Part shown: positions 28,101 to 36,957 of the stretch, piece by piece | How positions within the stretch are numbered: the stretch's first letter is position 1 | Layout of the letters: every line of letters begins with the position of its first letter | Source: Alloprevotella tannerae ATCC 51259 | Lineage (GTDB): Bacteria; Bacteroidota; Bacteroidia; Bacteroidales; Bacteroidaceae | Reading direction: 5' to 3' | DNA: 64,000 bases | Assembly: GCF_000159995.1 (NCBI RefSeq) | Contig: NZ_GG700643.1 | Location: 861,195 to 925,194 of the forward strand | Made by a program: the position numbers and the translations under genes | Notes under the pieces: model-generated | Databases searched by the model: none | Told to the model about the DNA's origin: nothing | The model's input: only the letters and a program-made list of their open reading frames with translations

Positions 28101-28488
28101 AACATCGGCGTATGGGTACATTTACAGAAGTGAGAGCATCGGCAATGGCGGTAACGATACGGGTATCAGTATAGAAGGAGGTCAGTACGCTTGCCTTGAT
28201 GCTTTCCCAATACCGCTTGGCGGTGTTGGCATCTAAGGCTTCACGATAAATCATCTGTTTGAGCTGCTGTGTCGGCTCAAACAGATTCTGTTCAGACTTA
28301 CTCCAATAGCGTATGTCATCGGGATTGTCCGTGCGGTTGAGTACACATTTCAAGCCACCGAAGCCCTGATAGTTCCGTAAGATGCTTTTCTCAGCTTCGG
28401 TGGCTTCGCGGCGTTCTTTCTCTAATCGCAAGACCACACGGATGGCTTCCGTGTTGGCTTGCAGGACTTCTTTCTTATTGTATGCCAT
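22144..28488 (-). CDS. giant N6-adenine methylase / SNF2-type helicase protein
   Basis: A 2,114-residue cytoplasmic protein; start taken at MAYNKKEVL (28488), because the upstream extension to 28533 has no homology-like text. Near residue 131 lies the AdoMet motif DPSAGMGAF, and SNIPFGDF is the NPPF-type catalytic motif. A low-complexity, Glu/Ser/Pro-rich linker spans about 580-800. The C-terminal half is a superfamily 2 helicase: Walker A GAGKT (about 1243), [10 protein letters not shown] (about 1408), then [20 protein letters not shown] and [11 protein letters not shown] as late motifs. These fused methylase-helicases are a hallmark of Bacteroidales conjugative elements and probably modify or protect element DNA. 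It lies just upstream of topB on the same strand. Confidence 0.88.
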   Translation of the reverse strand: MAYNKKEVLQANTEAIRVVLRLEKERREATEAEKSILRNYQGFGGLKCVLNRTDNPDDIRYWSKSEQNLFEPTQQLKQMIYREALDANTAKRYWESIKASVLTSFYTDTRIVTAIADALTSVNVPIRRCLDPSAGMGAFAETFARQAGVVDAMEKDLLTARISQALHPYGEGNIFVQNEPFEAIGELEDKDKYDLVTSNIPFGDFMVYDREYSKGKDTLKRESTRAIHNYFFVKGLNCIKEGGLLAFITSQGVLDSPRNEAIRRYLMQNSRLISALRLPSGMFSDNAGTDVGSDLIVLQKQTGKEISEGIEQQFVETVSVAKEEGSSVVFKHNSLFVGDWKDISHRTIATERIMGTDPYGRPAWEYRFTGGIEEMAESLRTQLSLEMGQRIDRKLYETGIPMTKEEWQVRVNEMLQKLGVTVQAEGKPQMLEIKEEDDTDAHNLMPDSIRKQLPKLYSTEKELIGDKVAYARYFFPMGAYTAYLLEYDPKSRIGFGAVTMGYGWELGNMSLDEMEGVKVRGLGIERDLYFSPKKLHEIAELEEIVRGQFTKEEVVAEEIKEEAVTKTEDTIKETVNGVSEIKTPKEELETETGINVGQVIEPDDFTITKAQTTEDSIFNGEADPLQPSSSESAPQQSVSEQPSMTIEPAPEGVPALTLHHQYEQEPQEIRTDIEAPREMNGQTIFFDDDHHPVVDNNMEDIGQPEQLSLFAPEEYSLWTREVSRVNNEIKDNSGTSQALRPITQTAPQKSSESKIQKAVTSPQRRTRSSRKAASSSSREPSLFDFMNESEERKPKPIAEVRKEFDASPRPFLSSPDSHLRDGSIVVQKGQIGFLSDLKRHPTFNPMDLPYAQLSRLKAYIEIRECYHRLYDYEAENHAEDREDRSRLNHLYNDYVARWGYFNQKANTDIIKMDATGVEMLFLERSENGRYIKADIFDHPTAFSTTELTVATDPMEALGASLNKYGTVELDYMSSLLPDMEESDIISSLEGRIYFNPEENAYEVADKFISGNVIEKAERIESWLLDHPDHEEAKQSLAALRAATPTPIPFADLDFNLGERWIPAKVYGRFASEFFGTDIDVSYHSNMDEYSIVCDHKNANIWHKYAVQGEFRRYDGINLLKHALHNTIPDINKSKEVTDKVTGETKTIKVRDGHAIQMANAKIEEIRQGFVDWLGRTPDTFKQQLSDRYNRLFNCFVRPNFDGTHQTFPDLDLKRLGIADLYKSQKDAVWMLKTNGGGICDHEVGAGKTLIMCTAAYEMKRLGLANKPMIIGLKANVFDIADTFRKAYPNAKVLYPGKNDFNKQNRQRIFNDIKNNDWDCIILTHEQFGMIPQALEIQEAIMQKELDSVEENLEVLRQQGRDISRGMLKGLEKRKQTLEAKLQNIQDSIAERKDDAVDFKMMGIDHLFVDESHQFKNLMFNTRHDRVSGLGNPDGSQRALNMLFAIRTIQERSGKDLGATFLSGTTISNSLTELYLLFKYLRPQALEKQGINSFDAWAAVFAKKSTDYEFSITNDIIQKERFRTFIKVPELAAFYAEICDFRTAKDIGIDRPEKNEILHNIPPTPEQEVFIGKLMEFAKSGDATLLGRAPLSESEEKAKMLIATDYARKMSLDLRMIDENAYSDHIDNKASHCAKMLNDYYQKFDVQKGTQFVFSDLGTYKPGGDFNVYSEIKRKLVKDYHIPSYEIRFIQECKNEKAKKAMVDAMNRGDIRIIFGSTSMLGTGVNAQQRAVAVHHLDTPWRPSDLEQRNGRAVRKGNLIAKEFADNKVDVIIYAVERSLDSYKFNLLHNKQLFINQLKSNQLGCRTIDEGSMDEDSGMNFSEYVAVLSGNTDLLEKARLDKQITTLESERKNFLRERDAATGKLAEIESSVSFHTDKVKEAQSDLVLFEQRVERDADGQPINKLIIKGVEDSTDIKAIAARLQEIDEKARTKGEYNKIGEVYGFSIMVKTESTSKDLFDYSVNRFFVKGQESIYYTYNNGKLATDPKLACQNFINALERIPKVIESHEKEMEKVAANKEVYITIANSSWKKEDDLRSLKGQSAELDRKIALTLKEPNGENEKSNENDQPEYLRQNSNNNQNAQKGEEGIIYSSAMNNRNKQEESKGCVAKSRLR

Positions 28489-28581
28489 AGTGTTTTCTTT
28501 TAATAAAGTGGAGGTAAAAAGGTCGGGAGGCAATACTTGTATCTCCCAACCTATATCTGTTCCTCTCTGTTTCTGTCGGGA

Positions 28582-30699
28582 TTATCTCCCTCGTTGTTTT
28601 CCTTTCTTGTTCTCAAATTCAAAGGAAGTGACATGATCTTCGCCCAGAACAAGTCGGGCATTGAATTTCTTGCCTGCCTTGCTGGTCAGTCCTTTAAGGA
28701 TAGGCGTACGACCGGAGCTTATCAAGTCACGGATATTATCTTCAGAGAGATGTATGCCGCAGACGTCACGAAACACGTGAAATCCACAGGTTTCATGCCT
28801 GCACTTGGCTACCTTGGCATAGATGCCGACACTCTGCTGTCCGCACTTTGGACAGCGGTAGACAGGATAGGACTTCTGCTCTGAAGAAAGCGAGAGGAGT
28901 TCCTCGCAGATTGTTCCCACGTATGAGTTGATGCCTTGTGCGAACCTTTCAGATGGCATCTTTCCTGCTTCAATAGCGGCAAGGGCAAGTTCCCAACTGC
29001 CTGTCATCTCCGCATTGGCAATTTTCTTGTCCTTGACAATCTCATAGACAGCCAGGCCTTTCTCGGTAGGTATGATGGCTTTCTTGTCCCTTCGGATATA
29101 ATCACGAAGAATAAGCGTCTCGATGATGTTGGCACGGGTGGCAGGTGTTCCAATACCACACTCTGCCATTGCCTTGCGCTTATCGTCTTCCTTCACTTCC
29201 TTGCCAGCATTCTCCATAGCAGAAAGCAGTGTCGCCTCTGTGTAGAGAGGTTTAGGTTTGGTCTTATGCGCGGTTATCTCGGCAGAAACAAGTGACAAAA
29301 CCTCTCCCTCCGTCAAATCAGGCAATGAAGGTAAAACTAGTTCATCGTCGTTTTCCTTTTCTTTTTTCTCTGCATCAGTAACCAGCTCTTTCTGTACGGC
29401 TTTCCATCCCAAGGAAATCTGCCTACACGCTTTCCAAGTAAAGATGTTGGTACCGTCAGTAAACCTCACCTGCATACGCTCTTCCTCGGAATCAGGAGAA
29501 AAGGCTTCTGCAAAGCGAGTTACTACCATATTATATATGTTCGCTTCGTCCGTAGATAAGCCCGTTGGCATCTCCCCCGTGGGGATGATGGCGTGGTGGT
29601 CGGTAACTTTGGCATTGTCCACCGAATGGATGTTAAGTGGATTTGATAGTGTCTTGCCTATCTTGCGCAGCAGGGCGGGTACTTCCTCGAAGACATCCTC
29701 GCTGATGTATCGGCTGCCTGTACGGGGATAGGTCGTGATTTTCTTCTCATAGAGGCTTTGGGCTATCGAGAGGGTTTTGTCTGCAGAAAAGCCGTGGCGT
29801 CTGTTGGCATCCTTCTGCAAGGCAGTAAGGTCGTACAAGAGTGGTGGCGCGGTATGCGTTACCTTTCTTGCGACCGATTCCACTGTAAGCCGACTCTGAC
29901 TGCGAAGTGTAGCGAGAGCAGTCTGTGCCGATGCTTCACTCTCATAGTCTTCACTGCCAATGGCTTTCAGCGACAAGCCCTCTTTTTCTGTGTGAACGGA
30001 TAATTTCCAATAGGGTACGGAAGAAAAGTCACGGTTCGCTATGTACCGACGGCAGACCATAGCCAATGTTGGGGTCTGTACCCGTCCTAAGGAATAGCCA
30101 CCCTTTCGGGCTATGGACAGGGCACGGCTGGCATTGATACCCACGAGCCAGTCGGCTTCGCTTCTTGCCTTGGCAGAATAATAGAGATTGTCGTAACTGC
30201 TTCCGGGTTTGAGATTGGAAAGTCCTTCACGGATGGCCTTGTCTGTCAAAGATGAAATCCAAAGACGCTCAAAGGGTTTACAACAGTTTAGGTGCTGATA
30301 GATATAGCGGAAGATGAGTTCACCTTCACGCCCTGCATCGGTGGCAACGATGATGCGGTCTGCCTTGTCAAAGCAGGAACGTATCACCTTTAACTGCTTC
30401 AATGCTGCAGGGTCGTCGTGATACTCTTTGTCTTTGCGTACTTGTCGTACCACTAACTGAAAGGGATTGGGACGGATGGGCAAGTCCTCACGCTTATAAG
30501 CGGAAAAACCGTAGGCTTCGGGCATGGCAAGGGCTATGAGGTGTCCCATTGCCCAAGTAACGACATAGTCGCTGCCTTCCAATTGAAAATCGGCGGACGG
30601 AGTGGAAGCCAAATATCCTTCTTGCTTGTTGCTTGCCCCTACGATGCGGGCAATGTCTCTGGCTACCGAGGGTTTCTCGGCAATAATACAAGTTGTCAT
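28582..30699 (-). CDS. topB: type IA DNA topoisomerase (TopB-like)
   Basis: A 705-residue topoisomerase III-type enzyme that relaxes and decatenates single-stranded regions. The toprim domain is at the N-terminus (MTTCIIAEKPSVARDIARIV, and VATDAGREGELIFRYIY near 115). The catalytic tyrosine is Tyr324 in TTYPRTGSRYI. The gate-domain motif AYALGRVQTPTL-like GYSLGRVQTPTLAMV lies near 205. The C-terminus has a CxxC pair (YRCPKCGQQSVGIY) and a last DUF3945-like segment (LISSGRTPILKGLTSKAGKK). It sits between the methylase-helicase and the DUF3945 gene, the usual order in these elements, and probably handles element DNA during excision or transfer. Confidence 0.92.
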   Translation of the reverse strand: MTTCIIAEKPSVARDIARIVGASNKQEGYLASTPSADFQLEGSDYVVTWAMGHLIALAMPEAYGFSAYKREDLPIRPNPFQLVVRQVRKDKEYHDDPAALKQLKVIRSCFDKADRIIVATDAGREGELIFRYIYQHLNCCKPFERLWISSLTDKAIREGLSNLKPGSSYDNLYYSAKARSEADWLVGINASRALSIARKGGYSLGRVQTPTLAMVCRRYIANRDFSSVPYWKLSVHTEKEGLSLKAIGSEDYESEASAQTALATLRSQSRLTVESVARKVTHTAPPLLYDLTALQKDANRRHGFSADKTLSIAQSLYEKKITTYPRTGSRYISEDVFEEVPALLRKIGKTLSNPLNIHSVDNAKVTDHHAIIPTGEMPTGLSTDEANIYNMVVTRFAEAFSPDSEEERMQVRFTDGTNIFTWKACRQISLGWKAVQKELVTDAEKKEKENDDELVLPSLPDLTEGEVLSLVSAEITAHKTKPKPLYTEATLLSAMENAGKEVKEDDKRKAMAECGIGTPATRANIIETLILRDYIRRDKKAIIPTEKGLAVYEIVKDKKIANAEMTGSWELALAAIEAGKMPSERFAQGINSYVGTICEELLSLSSEQKSYPVYRCPKCGQQSVGIYAKVAKCRHETCGFHVFRDVCGIHLSEDNIRDLISSGRTPILKGLTSKAGKKFNARLVLGEDHVTSFEFENKKGKQRGR

Positions 30700-30720
30700 A
30701 GTCGATAATAGAATTAAGGG

Positions 30721-32125
30721 TTACATCTTACGTCCACGGGACTTCTTTTGTTTGTTTTCGTCCTGCTTTTGCTTCTGCTCGGCAGTAGGCTGTGTCTGTC
30801 CCGTCTTCAAGGGCTCTTTCACATTCTTGGTAGCTTCATTCGTCTTGCCGTGGTTGTTCACGGCTACCTGCGTTTTGTGTTCTTCGGCTACGGCAACCAC
30901 CTTTTCTTTGCCGGTTTCCTGCTTCTTGTCAGGATTCCACTTGTAAAAACGTGGGCGGTTCTGCTCCTTGTTCATGCGGACATAGGCGTTGAATGATTGT
31001 CCCTGTTTGTCCACCATATTCTTTAGATATAGTGTACGACCGCTATCCAAGGCTTCACGCTGTTTATCTGACAGCTCCAAGCCCGCAGAGCTTATGTGGT
31101 ACGCCTTGCTGCTGTGTCTGCTGCTGGCGTTCCTTAAATCCACGGTTATTGTCAAAGATGAACTCAATGCCTTTCTTCTCGGCATTGACCTGAAGCGTGG
31201 CGTTGAATGTCTTACCACTCTTGGCAGTCATGCCTTCCACCTTCACGGCTTTGCCTTCCACAAGTTCTTTGTACTGGGCATCAGAGAGCGTTACGCCCTT
31301 GATCTCCTTAGGGATGTTCACACGGTCGGCACGCAGGGCGATGATTTCATTCGTTTGCGGGTCAATAGAAACGTATGCAGAGAAAGGTTCGCCAGTCTTG
31401 GGCGTCACTTCGATGGTTTTACCGAGATTGCCCGTAGTGAGAAGTTGCTCCTTTTCTTCAGGAGAGAACTTGTAGCCCATATAGGGAAAGTCGAGCTGTG
31501 GTTCTTTTCTCAAAGGATGAATTGCCAAACCGATATTGCCGCTATCGTCCGTGCGAAACGCAAGGCGGGCTTCGGTGTATATGGTCGTTTCGCCAAAGGG
31601 AATGGCAATCGTCAAGAGGTTGGTCTTCTGCCAGTTAAGCATTTTTTCCAACTCTCCACTCTGTTCCAATCTCTCACGGGACAGTCCAAGGTTGTCGAGC
31701 ATCTTCCAGTCCACTTTCTCGGGGTCGATGGCAGTGGTATTCTTCTTTTGCGGCAGATAATCCTCAAAGGACACTCCAATCTCTGCTAGCTGCTGTTTGC
31801 TTTCGAGCTTCTCACGGCTTTGCAGCATGGTGCGCAGGTTATCCACGCCCTGCTCCACATTGTCTGCCAATACCTTGTACAGTCCAAAATGAGTTGGGTT
31901 ATTAAACTGTTTGAGGAAGTTGACCATGAAGTTCTTCAGAAGTCCGTCCTTGTTGTTGAACTTCAAGAACGCTGCCTGATTGGCAGCGGCAGCCTCTGTT
32001 GTTTTAAGGTTTCCCTTGTCGTCAATACCAGAAACTACGGAGAGTTTTCCTGCTTCCTTTTCGTTCTTTACTTCCGTGCGGTTTTCCAAGACCAGCACGT
32101 AATTGTCATTGCTGTTTGATTCCAT
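30721..32125 (-). pseudogene. DUF3945 protein split by a frameshift
   Basis: Two overlapping frames carry one protein. The N-terminal part starts at MESNSNDNYVLVLEN (32125) and holds a DUF4099-like region and DUF3945 repeats (LSDAQYKELVEGKAVKVEGM, FNATLQVNAEKKGIEFIF), then runs into a Gln-rich end and stops at 31064. The neighbouring frame takes up the next repeat at AYHISSAGLELSDKQREALD (about 31110) and ends in a basic Lys/Gln-rich tail at 30721. The switch falls at or just after a CAG-rich tract (about 31100-31130), where slippage is easy. The intact length would be about 465 residues. It could be a true break, a sequencing error or programmed slippage. Function of DUF3945 is unknown. Confidence 0.8.
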
Positions 32126-32248
32126 AATTTTTGCAAATACATTATCGAACGGCAAATATATAAGTAATGATTCGACTATATAAAGCATAAGGAAATCAGG
32201 GGAAAAAGAAGGGGAGAAAAAGAAAAAATAAAAAAAGATCATCAAAAA

Positions 32249-32280
32249 TTTGGAGATTTCATTTTTTATCCGTATATTCG
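32249..32280 (+). promoter_or_regulatory. promoter of the TetR-KAS III operon
   Basis: TTTG at 32249-32252, 20 nt, then TATATTCG at 32273-32280 (one mismatch to TAnnTTTG). Predicted start near 32287, immediately before a palindrome. Confidence 0.55.
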
Positions 32281-32293
32281 CAAATAGAAAATA

Positions 32294-32307
32294 ATTACAA
32301 CCGTAAT
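32294..32307. promoter_or_regulatory. candidate TetR operator
   Basis: A perfect palindrome ATTAC-AACC-GTAAT sits at the predicted transcription start, 17 nt before the TetR start codon. Its position and symmetry suit autorepression by the adjacent TetR protein. Confidence 0.55.
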
Positions 32308-32324
32308 ATTAGTTATTGAATCTA

Positions 32325-32936
32325 ATGAACAAAAAAGAAGAAAGGAGAAACAATATACTCTTGGGAGCATTCAAACTCTTTATGTCCAAAGAGTATGCAA
32401 ATGTTACAACTTCTGATTTGGAAGAGGTGACAGGAGTATCAAGAGGCGCTATCTATTATAAGGTGAAGAACAAAGATGGCTTATACAGAGCTGTCATTGA
32501 CAAGTTTGTCTTTAATCTTATAGTGGATTCTCTGAACAGGGATATATCCGTTTCGCAAAAGACTCCGTTTTGGGACTTTATTATGAATGAATTAGAACTT
32601 ATCCGGAGCAGAATGAGCCTGATCAGAAAATCGAATATAGACGCAACTGCTGCACAGTATCTCAACTTGCTGTCTTCTGCTTGCTTTCACTATGAAGGAT
32701 TTAAGGATAAGAGCAAGGATTTGGAGAGGGATATTTTGAAATTATGGTTAAACTATTTTCATAAAGGAGTTAAGGCAGGAGAATTAAAAAAAGATGCCGA
32801 CCCGGACTTGGCTATTTCAACATTTCGCTCCCTCTACTATGGAGATGCATTCAGTTTGTCCATCATCGGAGGTGAATTGGATATTGAAAGCCTAAAAAGG
32901 AAATACTTACTATTATATAATACCATTCGTCTATGA
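32325..32936 (+). CDS. TetR/AcrR family transcriptional regulator
   Basis: A 203-residue repressor from ATG 32325 (an upstream TTG adds three residues). Residues about 5-55 form the TetR helix-turn-helix: RRNNILLGAFKLFMSKEYAN, VTTSDLEEVTGVSRGAIYYK, and NKDGLYRAVIDKF. The remaining helical domain would bind a ligand and dimerise. It overlaps the KAS III gene by four bases (ATGA), so it probably regulates that gene and itself through the palindrome at 32294. The likely ligand is an acyl or lipid compound, by inference from the partner. Confidence 0.88.
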   Translation: MNKKEERRNNILLGAFKLFMSKEYANVTTSDLEEVTGVSRGAIYYKVKNKDGLYRAVIDKFVFNLIVDSLNRDISVSQKTPFWDFIMNELELIRSRMSLIRKSNIDATAAQYLNLLSSACFHYEGFKDKSKDLERDILKLWLNYFHKGVKAGELKKDADPDLAISTFRSLYYGDAFSLSIIGGELDIESLKRKYLLLYNTIRL

Positions 32937-34069
32937 AGAATATTTATATCAACCAAGTCTCATCTTTCCTACCCAACAAGCCTGTCGGCAATGAGGAAAT
33001 GGAGAATTATATCGGCCTGATTGGTGGAAAGCCATCAAGAGTGCGTTCAATCGTCCTCAGGCAAAACGGAATTAAAACGAGGTATTACGGGCTGGACAAG
33101 CAGCATAAAATGACCCATTCCAATGCACAGCTTGCAAAAGAAGCGGCAGAGGGTTTATTTGCCGATAAAACAATACCCGAAAACGTAACACTTCTGGCTT
33201 GTGCTACAAGTACTCCGGATCAGTTGCTCCCCTCACATGCCTCTATGGTCCATGGAGAGTTGGGGAATTTCCCGATGGAGATATTTTCATCTGCGGGAGT
33301 GTGTCTGACCTCATTGCAAGCTTTGAAGATTTGCTATAGTAATATTCTTGCGGGATTGCATAAAAAGGCAGTTTGCGTAGCTTCTGAGCTGACTTCTCCT
33401 GCGTTAGTGTCGAAATTCTATGATCCCGAATACGAAGCGACTCACGAAAATCCGGACAAAGATCCCTATATGGCTTTCGAAAAGGATTTCATGAGGTTTA
33501 TGTTGTCAGATGGTGCGGGGGCTGTATTAGTACAAGACCATCCCGAAGGGAACACTCCTTTGAGAATAGAATGGATTGAAATGACCTCATATGCCAACGA
33601 ACTGCCTACATGTATGTTTATGGCATCAGAACTACAAGCTGATGGACGTTTGAAGAGTTGGAAAGAATTTACTCCCGATGAAATCAAAGAACGAGGAGTA
33701 CTTGTAGGGAAACAGGATATTCGCCATTTGAAAAAGTTCGCCATTAAGTATTGGGTAAATCACATAGAAACAGTACTTGCCAAACATAATGTAAAGCCAG
33801 AGGAAATAAACTGTGTGATACCCCATCTTTCCTCTATGCTCTTCTATGATAAACTGAACGATGAATTTCTTGCTCGTAAAATAGCTCTGACAAAGGAAAA
33901 ATGGTTTGTCAATCTTCCTTCTGTAGGAAATGTCGGGTCGGCGGCTATTTATGTGGCTCTGGAGGAGCTCATAAGGACAAAGGAAATTAAACGTGGAAAC
34001 AAGATACTTCTTCTTGTACCGGAGAGTGGCAGGTTCTCATACGGAACAGTGCTGCTTACAAGTGAATAG
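32933..34069 (+). CDS. 3-oxoacyl-ACP synthase III (KAS III) family protein
   Basis: A 378-residue thiolase-fold condensing enzyme. The catalytic triad of KAS III is present: Cys124 in SSAGVCLTSLQ, His298 in VIPHLSSM and Asn333 in PSVGNVGSAA. Standard KAS III has PHQAN at the histidine, so this is a divergent member, perhaps of the type used for special lipids or resorcinol/polyene-like products rather than housekeeping FabH. No other lipid-synthesis gene is next to it, and it is coupled to a TetR gene. It seems to be cargo of the conjugative element. The product cannot be named from sequence. Confidence 0.82.
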   Translation: MKNIYINQVSSFLPNKPVGNEEMENYIGLIGGKPSRVRSIVLRQNGIKTRYYGLDKQHKMTHSNAQLAKEAAEGLFADKTIPENVTLLACATSTPDQLLPSHASMVHGELGNFPMEIFSSAGVCLTSLQALKICYSNILAGLHKKAVCVASELTSPALVSKFYDPEYEATHENPDKDPYMAFEKDFMRFMLSDGAGAVLVQDHPEGNTPLRIEWIEMTSYANELPTCMFMASELQADGRLKSWKEFTPDEIKERGVLVGKQDIRHLKKFAIKYWVNHIETVLAKHNVKPEEINCVIPHLSSMLFYDKLNDEFLARKIALTKEKWFVNLPSVGNVGSAAIYVALEELIRTKEIKRGNKILLLVPESGRFSYGTVLLTSE

Positions 34070-34176
34070 CTGAACTTTTGCCGGAATTCTTTGCAAGAAT
34101 ATCAAAATAGAATTATAGTAATATGAATAAGCGTGTATATTAGCACATTAATGTTTAATTTAATAAAAAAAGAACT

Positions 34177-36882
34177 ATGGAAAAGAGATTCAAATTTTTA
34201 TTCCTGTTGCTTTGCTGTCTGATTAGTTCTTCAGCAATTGCACAGCAGCGACTACGCAATGTCTCAAAACAAGAGGCATTTTCCCTTGTCAAGGATTATT
34301 TCTCGGGACAGGATGTTGATTATTATCTTTGCGAGGATCCCGTTCTTAAAATTGAAGGGGAAAATAATTTCCCCGATCCATCTCAGAGCGGTACTTGGAC
34401 ATTTTTCGTGGATGCCGAACCGATGAAGGGTTGGGAACATGACTGTTACATCGTTCGTGTTGTAAAGAGGATAGGGGAATATCAATCTCCCGCAACTCAA
34501 TCGACGAAGTTCCGTCTTCCGCCTATGGGAAACTTCTCTCCGTTGGAAGTCAAGAATCGTTATGGGATAAAGGCAAATCAAAAACCTTATGTGAAAAAGG
34601 AAACTCTTTCTAATGAGGCTAAAAGTGCTGCCGGACATACCTATGCGGTAATCCTAAGCGGAGGGCATAACCCCTTTTCCAACTATGAGCGTTATTGGAA
34701 TGACTGTTCTTTCGTTTACCAAACATTGGTAAATAAATACGGTGTTCCAAAAAACAACATCGCAGTAGTGATGTCCGACGGAACAAACCCTGCAGAAGAC
34801 ATGCATCTAACGACCGGAGGCTACAAATCATCTCCATTGGATCTGGATTATGATGGCTGGCCGGACATAAAGTATGCTGCCACACGTACCAATGTAAGAC
34901 ATATTCTCTCAGACCTTTCTCAAAAAATGACAAAGGATGACCATCTCTTCTTCTATGTAATAGACCATGGAGGTACAAGGGACAATAAAAACCAGTCTTA
35001 TATTTGTTTGTGGAACGGGGAATCCCTGCACGATTATGAGCTTGCAGATTGGCTTCTCCCGTTCAATCAAAAATCCATTTATGTCAATGCAGTATTAGGA
35101 CAGTGCTTCTCGGGCGGTTTTATAGAGGAATTGACGAAAGTGGGATGCGTTGTGGCAGCAGCTTCTGAAAGCGACAAATCTTCATACGGCTGTTATGACA
35201 TTCCTTACGATGAGTTTGTTTATCATTGGACTTCTGCCATAAATGGAAAAGATGCTTATGGAAAGCTAGTGGCTTCTGATGTTGATAATAACAATAGGGT
35301 GACAATGGATGAAGCTTTTACGTATGCCAAACTGAAAGATCGTGCACCGGAGTATCCTCAATACAAATCTAATCCTATATCCGTTGGAGAGGACTTGGCC
35401 TTCAACAACTTACCAGAGGCTGTTGATCTTTATATTAAAGACAATGACGAAGACACGGGAAAAGAGCCGAATCTGACAACTAAGGAATTTTGGAAAAGTC
35501 CAGATATCTGGGTGAGAAATCAAAAAGACGGCATACAGGAACATGAAAATCCCTACTATTCAGATGATCATATTGCATGTCTTGTATATGTAAGGGTTCA
35601 TAATAGGGGAAAAGAAGATTTTAATGGCGTTGGGAAATGGATACATGTTTATTGGGCACAGGCTTCTACTGGGTTAACTATCAAGGCATGGAAAGGAAGA
35701 GAATTATATGAAAATCATATCTCAGGAGATCATATAAGGGCTGTGCCAATACCTTATATACCTGCTGGAGAAGATAGAGAAGTTTCTATAACTTGGGGGA
35801 TACAAGAAGATATGGTACATTACCAAAGTGATAATGGTACGGAAAAACATCATTACTGTCTGATAGCAAGAATCTTAGATTCTCCCTATGACGACAGTTA
35901 TGATCCCAAGAAAATCTATTTCGACGTTCTGGGAAGTAATGATATTGCACAAAAAAATATTTCAATAGTGAGCAGACGAGAATTATCAAAAGGAATATCA
36001 GTATTTGTTCGTAATATTTATGGAAACAGTCACAAATATTCTCTTGAGATCCGAACTCCAACGGAAAAAGATAAGTTGCTGTTTACCAAGGCAAATGTAA
36101 AGATGAAGATGGCAAAACCCATCTATAAGGCTTGGGAACGTGGAGGTCTCCAAGCAACAGATATAGTTTATAATCCAACAGCTTCTCCATATAGTGTAAA
36201 ATTAAATTCGTCCAGCAGTAAGTTGGAAAATATCTGTATGAATGGGGCCGAATTTGAGAAAGTAACTATGAATTTTGATTTCCACACTTCTTCAACAGAC
36301 TCAAACGAGAAGTACACTTTCGACTTGATACAAAAAGATGAAACAGGCAATATAGTGGGAGGAGAAACTTTTATAGTTGAATCTCCATTACACAGTCATC
36401 AGGGTATCGAGATTACCCCCATTGATCTCGGGGATGGTAGGTATAAACTCTCAACAGATTGGCAGGAAACAGACCGAATCCTCTGGACAGATGCTGTTGG
36501 TTCAGATGTGGGGACGGGAAATAACATTACTGTAACTCCTACATTGACAAATAATAAGTTCTCAGCTATCGCTATATCTTCTCAAGGAGAAATGGCTCAG
36601 GAGACTATTACTTTGGAATCTAAAACCGGATTTAAGTCGATTAGCCCAACACCGGTCGAAGATTTTATAGACATAGAACTATGCAGTCCTGTTAAATCAG
36701 GAAACGCTGTACTTAGGGTAAACAGCTTAACACAGGCAGGTAGTATCTTGTTGAGCAAACATATTCCTTTAGATGCCAAAAAGATACAACTTAATGCAAC
36801 ATCTTTGCCAAGTGGTATATATGTACTTACCTATTTTGTAGATAATCAAATTGTCGACAGCAGAAAGTTCAGCAAGAAATAG
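34177..36882 (+). CDS. secreted C13 (legumain-like) cysteine peptidase with T9SS tail
   Basis: A 901-residue exported protein. A signal peptide covers about residues 1-22 (cut near AIAQQ). The caspase-like C13 domain spans about 150-400: YAVILSGGHNPFSNYERYWN, a VYQTLVNKYGVPKNNIAVVM segment, then catalytic His264 in YVIDHGGTR and Cys310 in LGQCFSGGFIEEL, followed by CVVAAASESDKSSYG. The middle part is beta-rich. The last 80 residues (ISPTPVEDFIDIELCS to VDSRKFSKK) form a type A T9SS sorting domain. It would be exported to the cell surface and cut proteins after Asn or Asp-like residues, by family analogy. It lies in the cargo block ahead of four LRR surface proteins; a strong terminator follows. 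Confidence 0.88.
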   Translation: MEKRFKFLFLLLCCLISSSAIAQQRLRNVSKQEAFSLVKDYFSGQDVDYYLCEDPVLKIEGENNFPDPSQSGTWTFFVDAEPMKGWEHDCYIVRVVKRIGEYQSPATQSTKFRLPPMGNFSPLEVKNRYGIKANQKPYVKKETLSNEAKSAAGHTYAVILSGGHNPFSNYERYWNDCSFVYQTLVNKYGVPKNNIAVVMSDGTNPAEDMHLTTGGYKSSPLDLDYDGWPDIKYAATRTNVRHILSDLSQKMTKDDHLFFYVIDHGGTRDNKNQSYICLWNGESLHDYELADWLLPFNQKSIYVNAVLGQCFSGGFIEELTKVGCVVAAASESDKSSYGCYDIPYDEFVYHWTSAINGKDAYGKLVASDVDNNNRVTMDEAFTYAKLKDRAPEYPQYKSNPISVGEDLAFNNLPEAVDLYIKDNDEDTGKEPNLTTKEFWKSPDIWVRNQKDGIQEHENPYYSDDHIACLVYVRVHNRGKEDFNGVGKWIHVYWAQASTGLTIKAWKGRELYENHISGDHIRAVPIPYIPAGEDREVSITWGIQEDMVHYQSDNGTEKHHYCLIARILDSPYDDSYDPKKIYFDVLGSNDIAQKNISIVSRRELSKGISVFVRNIYGNSHKYSLEIRTPTEKDKLLFTKANVKMKMAKPIYKAWERGGLQATDIVYNPTASPYSVKLNSSSSKLENICMNGAEFEKVTMNFDFHTSSTDSNEKYTFDLIQKDETGNIVGGETFIVESPLHSHQGIEITPIDLGDGRYKLSTDWQETDRILWTDAVGSDVGTGNNITVTPTLTNNKFSAIAISSQGEMAQETITLESKTGFKSISPTPVEDFIDIELCSPVKSGNAVLRVNSLTQAGSILLSKHIPLDAKKIQLNATSLPSGIYVLTYFVDNQIVDSRKFSKK

Positions 36883-36897
36883 TTAATTTTATTCTTG

Positions 36898-36926
36898 GCA
36901 ACAGGAGAAAGATTTTCTCCTGTTGC
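36898..36926 (+). terminator. terminator after the C13 peptidase gene
   Basis: GCAACAGGAGAAA (36898-36910) pairs perfectly with 36914-36926 (TTTCTCCTGTTGC), loop of 3 nt, then TGTTTTAC. It separates the peptidase from the LRR tandem. Confidence 0.85.
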
Positions 36927-36957
36927 TGTTTTACTTGCAATCTAAAAAATTACAATC

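Noticed and set aside
30989-31789. Forward-strand frame of 266 codons opposite the DUF3945 gene
   Set aside because: Shadow of the reverse-strand coding sequence; no domain.
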